Origin: Myxococcota bacterium
GTDB taxonomy: Bacteria; Myxococcota_A; UBA9160; SMWR01
Assembly (NCBI GenBank): GCA_022447545.1
Contig: JAKVBI010000017.1
Location: forward strand, 62,001 to 126,000
Direction: 5' to 3'
Length of the DNA stretch: 64,000 bases
A program made the translations under genes and the position numbers. Below, piece after piece: positions 16,579-25,285 of this stretch. Every line of letters begins with the position of its first letter. Within the stretch, counting starts at the first letter, position 1. Under the pieces are notes generated by a model. The model ran no database searches, had not been told where the DNA came from, and saw nothing but the letters and a program-made list of their open reading frames with translations.

Positions 16579-18072
16579 TCAGGAGGAGGCTCTCTGCGCG
16601 TCTTGGTTTGTCGCGGGTGCGATGGTGTTCGATTGGAGCATCCGCCGAGAAGCTGACTCTACTGGCGTGCCGTCAAAAAAGGACGGGTTCGCGCTTCCAT
16701 GGAGTCGCACCGGGTTTTCGAACGTGAACTCCCTGAGGTCCTCTTCGTTGATGGTGCCTCGGTCGACCATCTCGTAGACCTCTTCTACGACGCGATCCAT
16801 CTCGATCACGTCCCAATGCCCGATGTCGGACCCGAACATTGCCCGGAGTCTGGCCTGAAACGGGTTTACTCGCTCATCGAATGCCCATGCGCTGACGGGA
16901 TCATCCGCTTCGCATCCGAAATAGAAGGAGCGAGTGAATCGCTCCCTGAAGTCGGACGCGTTGGAAATCTGCAGGGCGGCGAATTCGTCGAGTTCGTCGT
17001 GATCGATGGGGGCGCCGAGTAGCCCCACGCTCATCTGGTGGGGCTCTCCTGGAAACGGGCGATCCCCATAGCGCTGGATCAGATCGAGAAACTGCGGTCG
17101 GTCGAGCTTGGATGGATCGAGGTTTTCCAGTGCTGTGGGGTTTCGTTTTTCCCAGTGGCCAATCATGTCTGCGTATTGATTGCATGCCCACCCGACCCCA
17201 CATTCGAGGAAGCCGAAATTCAGATCCGGAAAACGCTGGCTCACCCCCCCCAGGAGGATGGATTTGCAGAGGAGGCTCTGTTGGTAGGCGTGAGTGCCGA
17301 TGTGGTTGAACATGTGATTCGAGATCGAGCGGCCGTGCCAGGGAAGGTTGGAGACGACACCTCCGTGTGAAGTTACGGACACTCGAAGCTCGAGGCATTG
17401 GGCCCAGAAAGGGTCATAGTCGTAGGCACTATCCAGCCCGTAGTTGTCCAGCCAACCGGCATCCGGATAGGCGTCTGGGTGCTCTCGGTGCAATGCGGGG
17501 ATGGGGCGCCAGACACCCGGGGGGATGGAGATGGCCTTGAGTCCCAGTTCTCCCACCGCGTGTTGGAGTTCGTCGATGGCCTCCTCGGGGGTGTGCATGG
17601 GGATCACCGCCGCCGGGGTCATGCGATCGGAATAGTCGCCGTAGGTGCAGGCCGCGTATCGATTGAAGGCGCGGATGGTGGCGCGTCGGATTTCGGCGTC
17701 GGGTTGGGTCGGGAGGATGAGTCCCAGGCCGGGGTAGAGGATGGTGAAGTCGATCCCCAGTTCGTCCATGCGCTCGTGAAGCAGTCGTGGTAGCAATGGG
17801 GTGGCACAGTCTCTTGCGCTGCGAGTCGGCATCGCCCACCAACTGCCCTTGACCCGACGCTCGTCGCGGCGCTTTGCTTCGTCCAGGCCGTCGCCTCCGA
17901 GCCAGCGCGGGCCCGCATACAATCCAGTCGCGACCTGGTCGGCCAATTCGGAACCCGCTGTTTCCGCCAGGATCTCGAGGTAGTGGGGGAGCAACTCGAT
18001 CAGGTGTCCGTCGCAATCGACGATGGGATGACCGAGCTGCTCTCGGATTTCCTGGGACCGGGTTCGGGGCAC
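16579..18072 (-). CDS. Amidohydrolase family protein (TIM-barrel, amidohydrolase-2 type)
   Basis: A 497-residue metal-dependent hydrolase, somewhat longer than the usual 330-400 residues. The N-terminal metal region reads HPIVDCDGHLIELLPHY. A mid-protein histidine follows in SVTSHGGVVSNLPWHGR, and the late acidic motif is MFGSDIGHWDV. It is of the type annotated near steroid or aromatic degradation genes, but the substrate is unknown. It is convergent with the MscS gene (9 bases between stops) and has a long upstream region shared with the secreted-protein gene. Confidence 0.85.
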   Translation of the reverse strand: MPRTRSQEIREQLGHPIVDCDGHLIELLPHYLEILAETAGSELADQVATGLYAGPRWLGGDGLDEAKRRDERRVKGSWWAMPTRSARDCATPLLPRLLHERMDELGIDFTILYPGLGLILPTQPDAEIRRATIRAFNRYAACTYGDYSDRMTPAAVIPMHTPEEAIDELQHAVGELGLKAISIPPGVWRPIPALHREHPDAYPDAGWLDNYGLDSAYDYDPFWAQCLELRVSVTSHGGVVSNLPWHGRSISNHMFNHIGTHAYQQSLLCKSILLGGVSQRFPDLNFGFLECGVGWACNQYADMIGHWEKRNPTALENLDPSKLDRPQFLDLIQRYGDRPFPGEPHQMSVGLLGAPIDHDELDEFAALQISNASDFRERFTRSFYFGCEADDPVSAWAFDERVNPFQARLRAMFGSDIGHWDVIEMDRVVEEVYEMVDRGTINEEDLREFTFENPVRLHGSANPSFFDGTPVESASRRMLQSNTIAPATNQDAQRASS

Positions 18073-18388
18073 AGAAATTCCTCCCGACGCCTTGGCGTCG
18101 GCGACATTCTACCGATTCCGACATGGGCCCGAAGGGGACCCGGTCAGCGGTAGCCCTCAGCCCCTCATTCGTATCGTAAGGCCTGGTTGCGACTCTGGAT
18201 GGATTTGAAGGGGTATCAATTTGATCCCACCCCGGTAGCGTCTTGGTTCCGAACGTGTCTCGGTCGTTCCCAACGCGCAGTGAAGCTCATTCTGACGGAC
18301 TTAGAGGTCGAAGCTTCCTGGCACGCGCCTTGAAATAGCCCGCGGATAGCCCACGCCTGATGCCTGGGCAATCACGGGAGAAGGAACC
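18073..18388. promoter_or_regulatory. 316-base divergent intergenic region
   Basis: This region holds no plausible gene. It separates the amidohydrolase from the secreted-protein/matrixin pair. The only notable signal is a sigma-54-like element at 18319-18334. GGAGAAGG at 18378-18385 is the ribosome-binding site of the gene starting at 18389. Confidence 0.5.
18319..18334 (+). promoter_or_regulatory. Candidate sigma-54 promoter (-24/-12)
   Basis: TGGCACGCGCCTTGAA matches the consensus TGGCAC-N5-TTGCA, with an exact -24 half and one mismatch (TTGAA) in the -12 half. It lies about 55 bases upstream of the ATG at 18389. If real, the secreted-protein/matrixin pair would need an enhancer-binding activator. 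The -12 mismatch is at an important C, so confidence is limited. Confidence 0.35.
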
Positions 18389-19282
18389 ATGAACCGGACT
18401 CTAGCCAGCCTCTGGGCCGTCGTCGGATTCTGCTCGGCGTGTCATCTCGAACCGACGGGAGGGCGAAGCGTGGTCGATTTCATCGGGGACGCCGAGTTGG
18501 TGGTGCTCGCCGAAGTCATCGATGTCTCTTATGCGGACTCAGAGGGTGAGGTTCAAATCCCTCATACCTATGTCACCTACGCGATCGACGAAGTTTTGAA
18601 GGGGCATTACGAGGAGCCCCACCGGAATCTGGTGCTCCGACTGGCCGGTGGAGTCGGGCGTTTGGAGATCGACCTCACCGACCTCCACAACGAAACGCTT
18701 CCCGCTGAGGTGGAGGTCGACGAAGAGCGCGGCGTGGCCTTCGTGGAAGATGCGATTTTCGGAGTGTCGGAAACGACGCTTTTCGATCCGGGAGAGCGGA
18801 GTGTTCTGATGATCCGCCGCAATGGCGAAGTGCAGTGTCCGCTGGTGGGGTGTGCCGACGGGCGCTTCCGAGTGGTGAATGGCTTCGTCTTCACCGAGGA
18901 CGGGCGCGAATTGTCGATTCATCCCAACGGAGAGATCGTGGTCGGGGGCGCTCATTCCCTATACGAAGTGGAGCACAATCTCGTGGGCGGATACGAGGTG
19001 CGATACGCGGGCGGCGGGGACGCGAGTGGATCGGGCGACGGCTCCGAAGGCGAGGGCTACCGGGTCTATCCGGCGGGTGAGTCTCTTCGACTCGATGATT
19101 TTCTCGCATGGATCCGGCTCCAGGTCGAAGCGGAATCCAACATCGGCGGAGAGGTGCCTTCCCTTGCGGTTCCAAATCTGGTCCCAGGCGAACCCTTCCA
19201 GGTTCCCGCGCCGACTGCCAAACCCTTCGGGGGTCTGCAAGAGGCGCCCGTGGTTTCGGCGCCGGAAGAGGAGGGTGCGTGA
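18389..19282 (+). CDS. Secreted protein of unknown function paired with a matrixin
   Basis: A 297-residue protein I do not assign to a named family. It has a short N-terminal hydrophobic segment (TLASLWAVVGFCSAC) that could be a signal peptide or poor lipobox, so it is probably exported. Residues 27-75 follow a pattern common in secreted proteins of this kind, DAELVVLAEVIDVSY, then YAIDEVLKGHYEEPHRNLVLR. The C-terminal third has a Gly/Ser/Glu-rich linker (GGGDASGSGDGSEGEGY) and a Pro-rich tail. The TGA overlaps an ATG of the downstream frame, indicating coupling with the matrixin gene. It may be a partner, inhibitor or substrate of that protease. Confidence 0.7.
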   Translation: MNRTLASLWAVVGFCSACHLEPTGGRSVVDFIGDAELVVLAEVIDVSYADSEGEVQIPHTYVTYAIDEVLKGHYEEPHRNLVLRLAGGVGRLEIDLTDLHNETLPAEVEVDEERGVAFVEDAIFGVSETTLFDPGERSVLMIRRNGEVQCPLVGCADGRFRVVNGFVFTEDGRELSIHPNGEIVVGGAHSLYEVEHNLVGGYEVRYAGGGDASGSGDGSEGEGYRVYPAGESLRLDDFLAWIRLQVEAESNIGGEVPSLAVPNLVPGEPFQVPAPTAKPFGGLQEAPVVSAPEEEGA

Positions 19283-19359
19283 TGGCGGTTCGAGTCCGAA
19301 ATCGTTCGAGTGTTCTAGTCGAAGCTAAACAGCCCCGTCACTTCGGGAGGAAAATGACG

Positions 19360-20436
19360 ATGAAAGTCCTACTTGCCTCGTTCTTTCTGACCTGCTTGCT
19401 GGCAGTTTCAGGACAGGCCTACACGGTGAAGACTTCGTGCGGATCCGAGGTCAAATGGGGGTCCGGTTCAGCCACCATGAGAATGGCTTCCGGGACGTTC
19501 CCTGCAGGTTCGGTTGCTCGGGACGTGATGCGTGCGGTGAGGGATGCCTGGAACGATGGTCCTGCCAATTTCAACTTCTCTCTCAGTTGGGGCGATTCTT
19601 CGGTTAGGACCGGAAATTTTCAGAATGAGGTCTGGGCGACCGGAAGCGAATATTGGCTGTCCGGGCACAGCGGAGTGACCGTCTATTGGCACGTTTGTGG
19701 ATCCATGATCGAGGCGGATGTCCTTCTGGACTTGGACCACTCCTGGTATGTGGGGGAAGCCATGGCTGGATTGATGGCCTACGGCGGCACGAATCCCTCA
19801 CTCCATACCGTGGGGATTCACGAATTCGGGCACGTACTGGGGCTCCATCACGAGAGTGGCACGTACAACGTGATGGGAGACGATTCGACGCATATTCACC
19901 TGAACAAGGGTCAGGCGACTTTCTATGCCGGAGAGGACGCAGCGAACGGCGCGGTTGATCTATATGGATCCGTGTCGAGCAACGTCACGGACCTCGGAGT
20001 CGTTCACTGGCGCCACGTGGGATCCTCGGGCGGATACAGCATTCACGACTGGACCCGCGTGTTGAGAAACTCCGGTGGCTCGAGTTACGGATGGTTCGAA
20101 AATCCCGATGGCTACCGCGTCTATGCGGTGCCGGCGCAGACGGAAGTCTTTCTCGAAGTCAGCTTCGAGAACAACGGCAACGCCTCCCGCTCACCGCTGG
20201 TTTGGTACGTGGTTTCGAGCAACGACAACATCACGGTCTCTGACACGTTGCTGGATACGCGAACCATTACTGTGGGTCGAAACACCGTCTATACAACGGA
20301 TCGTGGCCTGACCCTTCCGGCCACTCTCACGAAGGGCTCGACCTATTTTCTGGGTGCCATCGTGGACCCTCATGACACCATCACCGAGTGGGATGAAGGA
20401 AACAACTCCACTCCCGTTGCGATCTGGGTCTACTGA
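19360..20436 (+). CDS. Secreted matrixin-type zinc metalloprotease with C-terminal CARDB-like domain
   Basis: A 358-residue exported protease. The start at ATG 19360 is chosen because GGGAGG (19345-19350) lies 9 bases upstream and a clean signal peptide follows (MKVLLASFFLTCLLAVSGQA). The catalytic zinc motif HEFGHVLGLHH (residues 154-164) is complete, with the Met-turn NVMGDD (Met172) shortly after. Residues about 240-358 look like a CARDB-type beta-sandwich: VFLEVSFENNGNASRSPL, then GAIVDPHDTITEWDEGNNS. No separate pro-domain is seen. The preceding gene is probably co-transcribed, and a strong hairpin terminator follows. It likely degrades extracellular protein. Confidence 0.88.
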   Translation: MKVLLASFFLTCLLAVSGQAYTVKTSCGSEVKWGSGSATMRMASGTFPAGSVARDVMRAVRDAWNDGPANFNFSLSWGDSSVRTGNFQNEVWATGSEYWLSGHSGVTVYWHVCGSMIEADVLLDLDHSWYVGEAMAGLMAYGGTNPSLHTVGIHEFGHVLGLHHESGTYNVMGDDSTHIHLNKGQATFYAGEDAANGAVDLYGSVSSNVTDLGVVHWRHVGSSGGYSIHDWTRVLRNSGGSSYGWFENPDGYRVYAVPAQTEVFLEVSFENNGNASRSPLVWYVVSSNDNITVSDTLLDTRTITVGRNTVYTTDRGLTLPATLTKGSTYFLGAIVDPHDTITEWDEGNNSTPVAIWVY

Positions 20437-20446
20437 TTGCACGGGA

Positions 20447-20494
20447 GCCTCCCCAATCCCGGCCTGCCTGATCGGGGTTGGGGAGGCGGTTTTC
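20447..20494 (+). terminator. Rho-independent terminator after the matrixin gene
   Basis: GCCTCCCCAATCCCG (20447-20461) pairs with CGGGGTTGGGGAGGC (20473-20487), giving a 15-bp stem with one G-T pair and an 11-base loop. GGTTTTC follows. It lies 10 bases after the matrixin stop and just before the convergent PhyH gene ends. Confidence 0.75.
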
Positions 20495-20504
20495 GGCCTT
20501 GCTC

Positions 20505-21407
20505 TCAGGTTTCGCGCTGCTGAACCTCGAAGATCGTGCGAACCCGGGAGGGCCCGACCTGGCAGGGGCGCGGGTCGTGGCGCGCCCACCGCGCGGCTCG
20601 ACCGCGGATCAGGGTATCTCCGCGCGGGCTCTTGGCTACGAGATCCGTGTAGGTGAAGGCATCAGCTGCCGCGTAGGTCTGAAGCAGGAGCGGCCGTTCG
20701 CAGTTCGAGTGGTTGGGGGCTGATCCGTGGACCGTGCGGCAATTGTGAATGGTAAGTGTCCCCGCCGATCCGGTGGGAAACACAGCGCGCTCGATCTTCG
20801 CCCGTTCGACATCGGCGTCTGATAGACACCCCACCCAGTCGTCGCCCTCGTATTGGTCGAAGAGTTCTCGCTCGTGACTTCCGGGCACGAAACCCACATT
20901 CCCCATGTCCTCGCTGACGTCACTCAAGAAGACGCCGATGGTGAGCGGGCTGTAGTTGGTGTGGGGCCAGAACTGAATGTCCTGATGCCAGCGAACCTCT
21001 TCACCGCCGTGTGGGGCTTTGAAGTTCAATTTGCTGTGGTGAAATTTGATGTCGGGTCCGATGAGATCTTCGACGACGTCCACGAGAACCGATTCGCTGA
21101 TGAATTCCCAGAAGGTGGGGTGGAGGTCCGCGGGTGAAACCAGCCTTCGGAGGCGCGGTGTTTCGGAAGTGTGACCCTGTTCGAGGTCGAAGAGTGGGTT
21201 GGATTCGGTGAGGGTACGGCTCTTCTCGATGAATTCGTCGGTTGCCTTTCGGAGTCGGTCCAGCCAGCTCGAATCCACGAGACCCTCGGCGACCACGAAT
21301 CCATCGTGCTCGTAGGCCCGCACCTGGCTCTTCGAGAGGACCTTGGGACGTTGGGCTCGGCCCAGAGTGATGGGAGAGAGTTCTTCGGGCGCGGTCGGCG
21401 AAGTCAT
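20505..21407 (-). CDS. Phytanoyl-CoA dioxygenase (PhyH) family protein
   Basis: About 300 residues of the Fe(II)/2-oxoglutarate-dependent PhyH fold. Iron ligands are visible as WHQDIQFW (HxD) and the distal His in TVHGSAPNHS, with Arg in NCERPLLLQTYA for the 2-oxoglutarate carboxylate. The start at ATG 21407 is chosen because the earlier in-frame part resembles non-coding upstream DNA and would overlap the divergent gene's promoter. This is one of three PhyH-type genes in the window. The substrate is unknown and PhyH annotation does not imply phytanate. It is divergent from a limonene-epoxide-hydrolase-like gene. Confidence 0.88.
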   Translation of the reverse strand: MTSPTAPEELSPITLGRAQRPKVLSKSQVRAYEHDGFVVAEGLVDSSWLDRLRKATDEFIEKSRTLTESNPLFDLEQGHTSETPRLRRLVSPADLHPTFWEFISESVLVDVVEDLIGPDIKFHHSKLNFKAPHGGEEVRWHQDIQFWPHTNYSPLTIGVFLSDVSEDMGNVGFVPGSHERELFDQYEGDDWVGCLSDADVERAKIERAVFPTGSAGTLTIHNCRTVHGSAPNHSNCERPLLLQTYAAADAFTYTDLVAKSPRGDTLIRGRAARWARHDPRPCQVGPSRVRTIFEVQQRET

Positions 21408-21636
21408 GAATTTCCGAACCTGGTGTTTCCCGGTACTGAAGGGTGCCGTCGACCAGAATACCACGCCGCTGGGACCCCCGAGTCGAACAGGAGCTATCGT
21501 GTGAACCGGCACCGGGCGTGGACGTTTCGAGACATCGTGCATGGGGAGAGGGGATTGCTCCTGAGCGATCCTCCGGCCTAGGATGGAAGATCCAGCCGCG
21601 CATCCCCCCACAGAACCCACCCCGCAAGAGAGGCCC

Positions 21637-22107
21637 ATGAGTTCCGACAAGCCCTTCGACCTGGCGCGGTCACGATGCGACGCCCAGACCCAAGCAAATC
21701 TCGATCAGGTTGAACGTTTCTTCGGCGCGCTGGATGCCATGGATTTCGCCGCGGTGGGTGCAATGTTCAGCGCTGACGGTCTCTACCGCGACATGCCCGT
21801 GGTGCCTGATTCCGATGCACGCGGGCCCGCAGCCATCGAGAAGAAACTCACCCAGGCTCTGGGGGGATTGGATGCTTTCGTCACGGGCGTCACGAGAGTG
21901 CTTGCTCAGGGCGATGTGGTCATGACCGAAAGGGTCGAGGTCTGGCACCTGCCCAGCGGTGAGAAGCCTGCGTTACCCGTCATGGCCATCCACGAACTCG
22001 AGGAGGGGAAAATTACCGCGTGGCGCGAGTACTGGGACATGGCCACCTTCGTCGGGCAGTTGCCTGCTTCGTGGATGGAGGAACTGGCCCGACGCCGGGA
22101 AGCCTGA
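21637..22107 (+). CDS. Limonene-1,2-epoxide hydrolase / SnoaL-like protein
   Basis: A 156-residue cone-shaped alpha+beta protein. The pattern VERFFGALDAMDFAAVGAMFSADGLYRDMP and VWHLPSGEKPALPVMAIHELEEGKITAWREYWD (quoted in parts: WREYWDM, VMTERVE) fits limonene-1,2-epoxide hydrolase-like proteins, with an Asp/Arg/Asp-type polar centre. The ATG at 21637 follows AGAGAGG. It would add water to an epoxide or, like other SnoaL folds, catalyse an isomerisation or cyclisation. Neighbouring oxygenases could supply the epoxide, which is an inference from context. Confidence 0.75.
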   Translation: MSSDKPFDLARSRCDAQTQANLDQVERFFGALDAMDFAAVGAMFSADGLYRDMPVVPDSDARGPAAIEKKLTQALGGLDAFVTGVTRVLAQGDVVMTERVEVWHLPSGEKPALPVMAIHELEEGKITAWREYWDMATFVGQLPASWMEELARRREA

Positions 22108-22156
22108 ATCCCAGCCGCATTGCCTCAGTATCCTCGTGCGCTCCCCGATGGAAGCG

Positions 22157-23341
22157 TCAGGTGGGCACTTCGGACATCTCCAGATGCAGGGCCTTCCCGT
22201 GGTAGGGGTGCGCCCGTGCGATTTCTTCGTTCAATTCCACGCCGAGCCCGGGCTCATCAGGAGGGATGACATATCCCTCTTCCCATTGGATGGGTCGTTC
22301 AAGGAGCTCGGCGTGAAAGCCGCCCCAGGTCTGGATTCCTTCGAGGATCAGGAAGTTCGGGCTACAGGTGCTGATCTGGATGTTCGCTGCACCCTCGATG
22401 GGCCCACAGTAGAGGTGCGGTGCAATCTGGGCTTGGTGGGCTTCCGCCATACCGGCGATCTTCTTGGCCTCGAGGAGTCCTCCGACGCGTCCGAGGGCCA
22501 TCTGTAGGATGGACGCGGCCTGACTCTCCAGCACGCGGGCGAACTCGTATTTGGTGGTCAATCGTTCGCCCGTCGCGATGGGGATGGAGGTCTGTCGCGC
22601 GACCCGGGCCATCTCCATGGGGTTTTCGGGGGGGGTCGGCTCTTCGAACCAGAGCGGGTCGTAGGGCTCGAGTTGCCGGGCCAGGCGAATCGCGCCGGCC
22701 GCAGTGAATTGTCCGTGAGTTCCCAGAAGGAGGTCGGCTCGCGTCCCCACGGCTTCGCGGATTCTTCTCAGGAATTCCACGGAACGTGCGATGTCTTCCA
22801 GGCTCGGTTGCCTGCCGTCGTACACCGAGTAGGGACCTGCCGGGTCGAATTTGACCGCGGTGAAGCCGAGGTCGACGTACTCTGCTGCCCGCTGAGCCGA
22901 GCGATCCGCGTCGCCGTAGAAATCGTCGGTCTCTCCCTCGTCGGGGTAGAGGTAGGTATAGGTTCGCAAGCGCTCGTGTACCTGGCCGCCCAGGAGTTCG
23001 TAGACGGGTTTGTTCAGTTCTTTGCCGATGATGTCCCAGCAGGCCATCTCGATTCCGCTCAGGACACCCATGAGAGATACGTCCGGTCGTAGCGTATAAC
23101 CCGAGCCATAGACGTTGCGCCAAAGCTTTTCGATCTTGAAGGGGTCGGTACCGATCACGCGTCGCTCGCAGACGTCTTCAATCATCCTGGTCATGGTGTG
23201 TGGGCCGAACGTGGCACCGTAGACCTCTCCCACGCCTTTGACGCCGCCATCGGTTGTAAGGATCAGGAAAACGAAGTATTGGCCGCCGAAGTGGGGCGGC
23301 GGATTGGCGACGACGTGTGTTGCGACCTCGGTGATTTTCAT
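22157..23341 (-). CDS. Mandelate racemase / muconate lactonizing enzyme-like (enolase superfamily) protein
   Basis: A 394-residue enolase-superfamily protein. It has the N-terminal capping domain and then a barrel with VKFDPAGPY (Lys164), GTHGQFT (residues 207-213), WFEEPTPPEN (Glu233/Glu234) and ATGERL (Glu259). At the first metal-ligand position the usual Asp appears to be replaced by Thr208, while the two Glu ligands remain. Most relatives are sugar-acid dehydratases, so this may dehydrate an acid sugar or hydroxyacid. It sits upstream of a zinc dehydrogenase gene read toward it (14 bases between them), so the two probably share a transcript. Confidence 0.88.
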   Translation of the reverse strand: MKITEVATHVVANPPPHFGGQYFVFLILTTDGGVKGVGEVYGATFGPHTMTRMIEDVCERRVIGTDPFKIEKLWRNVYGSGYTLRPDVSLMGVLSGIEMACWDIIGKELNKPVYELLGGQVHERLRTYTYLYPDEGETDDFYGDADRSAQRAAEYVDLGFTAVKFDPAGPYSVYDGRQPSLEDIARSVEFLRRIREAVGTRADLLLGTHGQFTAAGAIRLARQLEPYDPLWFEEPTPPENPMEMARVARQTSIPIATGERLTTKYEFARVLESQAASILQMALGRVGGLLEAKKIAGMAEAHQAQIAPHLYCGPIEGAANIQISTCSPNFLILEGIQTWGGFHAELLERPIQWEEGYVIPPDEPGLGVELNEEIARAHPYHGKALHLEMSEVPT

Positions 23342-23355
23342 GGATGTCTCGAGGG

Positions 23356-24435
23356 CTACGGCTCTACGGTGATGGAGATGGCGGGCCGATCCTCGGGAGT
23401 GGCGAGGGTTCGAACCGCTTCCACGGCGGATTCCAGGGGGAAGTGGTGGGTGTGGAGCTTCTCGATGGGGACCTCGCCGGATTCGATCAGACGCACCGCG
23501 CGTTGGAAACTCTGGTAGTCGACGGCTCGAACTCCTTTGAGGGTCTGGTAGCGCAGGGCAACGTCATCCGTCGGGAAATCGGAGATTCCACGACCCTTGA
23601 GGCCTGCGAGGACGATGGTGCCGCCCAGACGGGCCATCCGAACTGCGTCGATGACAGGTTGGGTGGCGTGAGGCGTTGTGTCCACCACCACGTCGACACC
23701 TCTGCCGTCTGTTTCCTCGAGGATGCGCTCGAGCGCGGACTCGCGCTCGACGTCGATCACCACGTGGGCACCGAAATCGCGTGCGAGGGTCAGTTTGTGC
23801 GAGTCCCGTGATCCGAGTCCCGTGACATGAATTTGACTGGCACCCGCCGCGGCAGCTGCGATCACGCAGGCCAGACCGCGTTGGCCGGGGCCGAGGATTG
23901 CGATCGAATCTCCGAACTGCAGTCCTGGCGCCGTGACCGCCCAGGCGAAGCCAGCGCCCAACGGGTTGTAGAGAGCTGCGACACGCGGTTCGATCCCGCT
24001 GGAGATCTTGTGAGGGACGGAACCGGGCGCCAGGTACATCATCTCCGCGTAACCGCCCCAGAGCGCCGGTGCCATGGCTGTGGGCATGAATCCGTGGGAG
24101 CCGGGTGACACGACGCATGCCTGTTGATCCATGCAGCCACGGCAACGTCCACACCCGAAGTCGGACTGAACGACCACGCGATCGCCGACTTCTACCCCCC
24201 AGCGTCGAGCTGCCCGAGGGCCGATTTCTTCGATTAACCCCACGGGTTCGTGCCCGGGGATCACGGGATAGGGGAGTTTCATGACGCCGTTGAAGGTCTC
24301 GGCGTCGGTCCCGCAGATTCCACAGGCTTCGATTCGAAGCAGGCCATCGTTTTCGCGGATTTCGGGCCGCTCGAAACTCTGGAACTCGAGTTGTTCCGGT
24401 CCGGTCTGAACCATTGCCCGGATGTCGCTGCTCAT
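23356..24435 (-). CDS. Zinc-dependent medium-chain alcohol dehydrogenase
   Basis: A 359-residue MDR-family dehydrogenase. The catalytic zinc motif is GICGTDAETFNG, then GHEPVGLIEEIG. The structural-zinc Cys set is CGRCRGCMDQQAC. The NAD(P) motif is ILGPGQRGLACV. It is paralogous to the gene at 46196-47296, sharing IEACGICG, RRWGV/QRWGV and YNPLGAGF/FNPLGAGF. ATG 24435 follows GGGAGGTGAC. It is the first gene of a pair with the enolase-superfamily gene. The substrate is an alcohol or polyol of unknown identity. Confidence 0.9.
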   Translation of the reverse strand: MSSDIRAMVQTGPEQLEFQSFERPEIRENDGLLRIEACGICGTDAETFNGVMKLPYPVIPGHEPVGLIEEIGPRAARRWGVEVGDRVVVQSDFGCGRCRGCMDQQACVVSPGSHGFMPTAMAPALWGGYAEMMYLAPGSVPHKISSGIEPRVAALYNPLGAGFAWAVTAPGLQFGDSIAILGPGQRGLACVIAAAAAGASQIHVTGLGSRDSHKLTLARDFGAHVVIDVERESALERILEETDGRGVDVVVDTTPHATQPVIDAVRMARLGGTIVLAGLKGRGISDFPTDDVALRYQTLKGVRAVDYQSFQRAVRLIESGEVPIEKLHTHHFPLESAVEAVRTLATPEDRPAISITVEP

Positions 24436-24460
24436 GTCACCTCCCGTAGATTCCGGGTCC

Positions 24461-24491
24461 ATGATAAGGGCCGTGAACCTATAATACGCGC
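24461..24491. promoter_or_regulatory. Divergent promoter region, dehydrogenase / nitroreductase
   Basis: Only 56 bases separate the two start codons. TATAAT at 24480-24485 is a perfect plus-strand -10. Its distance to GTG 24492 (6 bases) would put transcription start at the codon itself, implying a leaderless mRNA. On the minus strand TATCAT (24466-24461) is a candidate -10 for the dehydrogenase, with a ribosome-binding site downstream. Convincing -35 boxes are lacking. Confidence 0.4.
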
Positions 24492-25148
24492 GTGAGTCCC
24501 GAACTCTCGATCGATGCATTGCTGACGACGACGCGTACTGTGCGCAAGCGTCTCGATTTTGAGCGTCTCGTAGAACGCGCAGTGCTCGAGGAGTGCCTCG
24601 AAATCGCGCTCCAGGCGCCGAACGGCTCGAACCATCAGCAGTGGCGATGGGTCGTCATAGACGATCGTGAACGAATCGAGAATGCAGCTGAAATCTACCG
24701 ATCGGCCATGGATCAGTACGTGGAGGATATCGCGGCCGGGCGCGAGCAATACCTGCGTGGTGGATCTCGCTCAGAACAGATTGGGGAGTCGGTGGAGTAC
24801 CTGAAGTTGAATATGCACAGGGTCCCCGTTCTCCTCGTTCCAGTTCAGGAGGACCGCTTCGACGTTCACCGCAAGGGAGCGGCAGGCACGTATCATCAGG
24901 CGAGTCAGTGGGGTTCGATTCTTCCTGCGGTCTGGAATTTCATGCTCGCTCTGCGCAGTCGGGGCCTCGGGAGCGCATGGACGACGATTCACTTGTTGCG
25001 TGAGCGTGAGATGGCGGAACTTCTCGGTATCCCCTACGAGAGACACGTCCAGGCGGGCTTGTTTCCCATCGCCTACACGATGGGTTCGGAATTCCGGCGT
25101 GCGGCGCGCAGACCGGTGGATGAAGTGATCAGCTACAACCAGTGGTGA
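24492..25148 (+). CDS. Nitroreductase-family FMN oxidoreductase
   Basis: A 218-residue paralogue of the gene at 5812-6483. Shared marks are LLTTTRTVRKRLDFERLV, ALQAPNGSN, RSRGLGSAWTTIHL and MGSEFRRAARRP. It is expected to use FMN and NAD(P)H to reduce nitro, quinone or enoyl compounds. The GTG start at 24492 has no evident ribosome-binding site and directly follows a TATAAT box, so it may be translated from a leaderless transcript. It is divergent from the zinc dehydrogenase gene. Confidence 0.85.
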   Translation: MSPELSIDALLTTTRTVRKRLDFERLVERAVLEECLEIALQAPNGSNHQQWRWVVIDDRERIENAAEIYRSAMDQYVEDIAAGREQYLRGGSRSEQIGESVEYLKLNMHRVPVLLVPVQEDRFDVHRKGAAGTYHQASQWGSILPAVWNFMLALRSRGLGSAWTTIHLLREREMAELLGIPYERHVQAGLFPIAYTMGSEFRRAARRPVDEVISYNQW

Positions 25149-25285
25149 GAACTCTCAGGAATTGCTCTCGGTGGTTCCGAGGGAGGGTTGCGTTGAAGGC
25201 TATGCCCATTCTTCCATACCTTGTTCCGCGAGACGTTTTTAGCTTTGGTTCTCGATAGGGGTTCCTCACACGAAAGGAGATTTCG

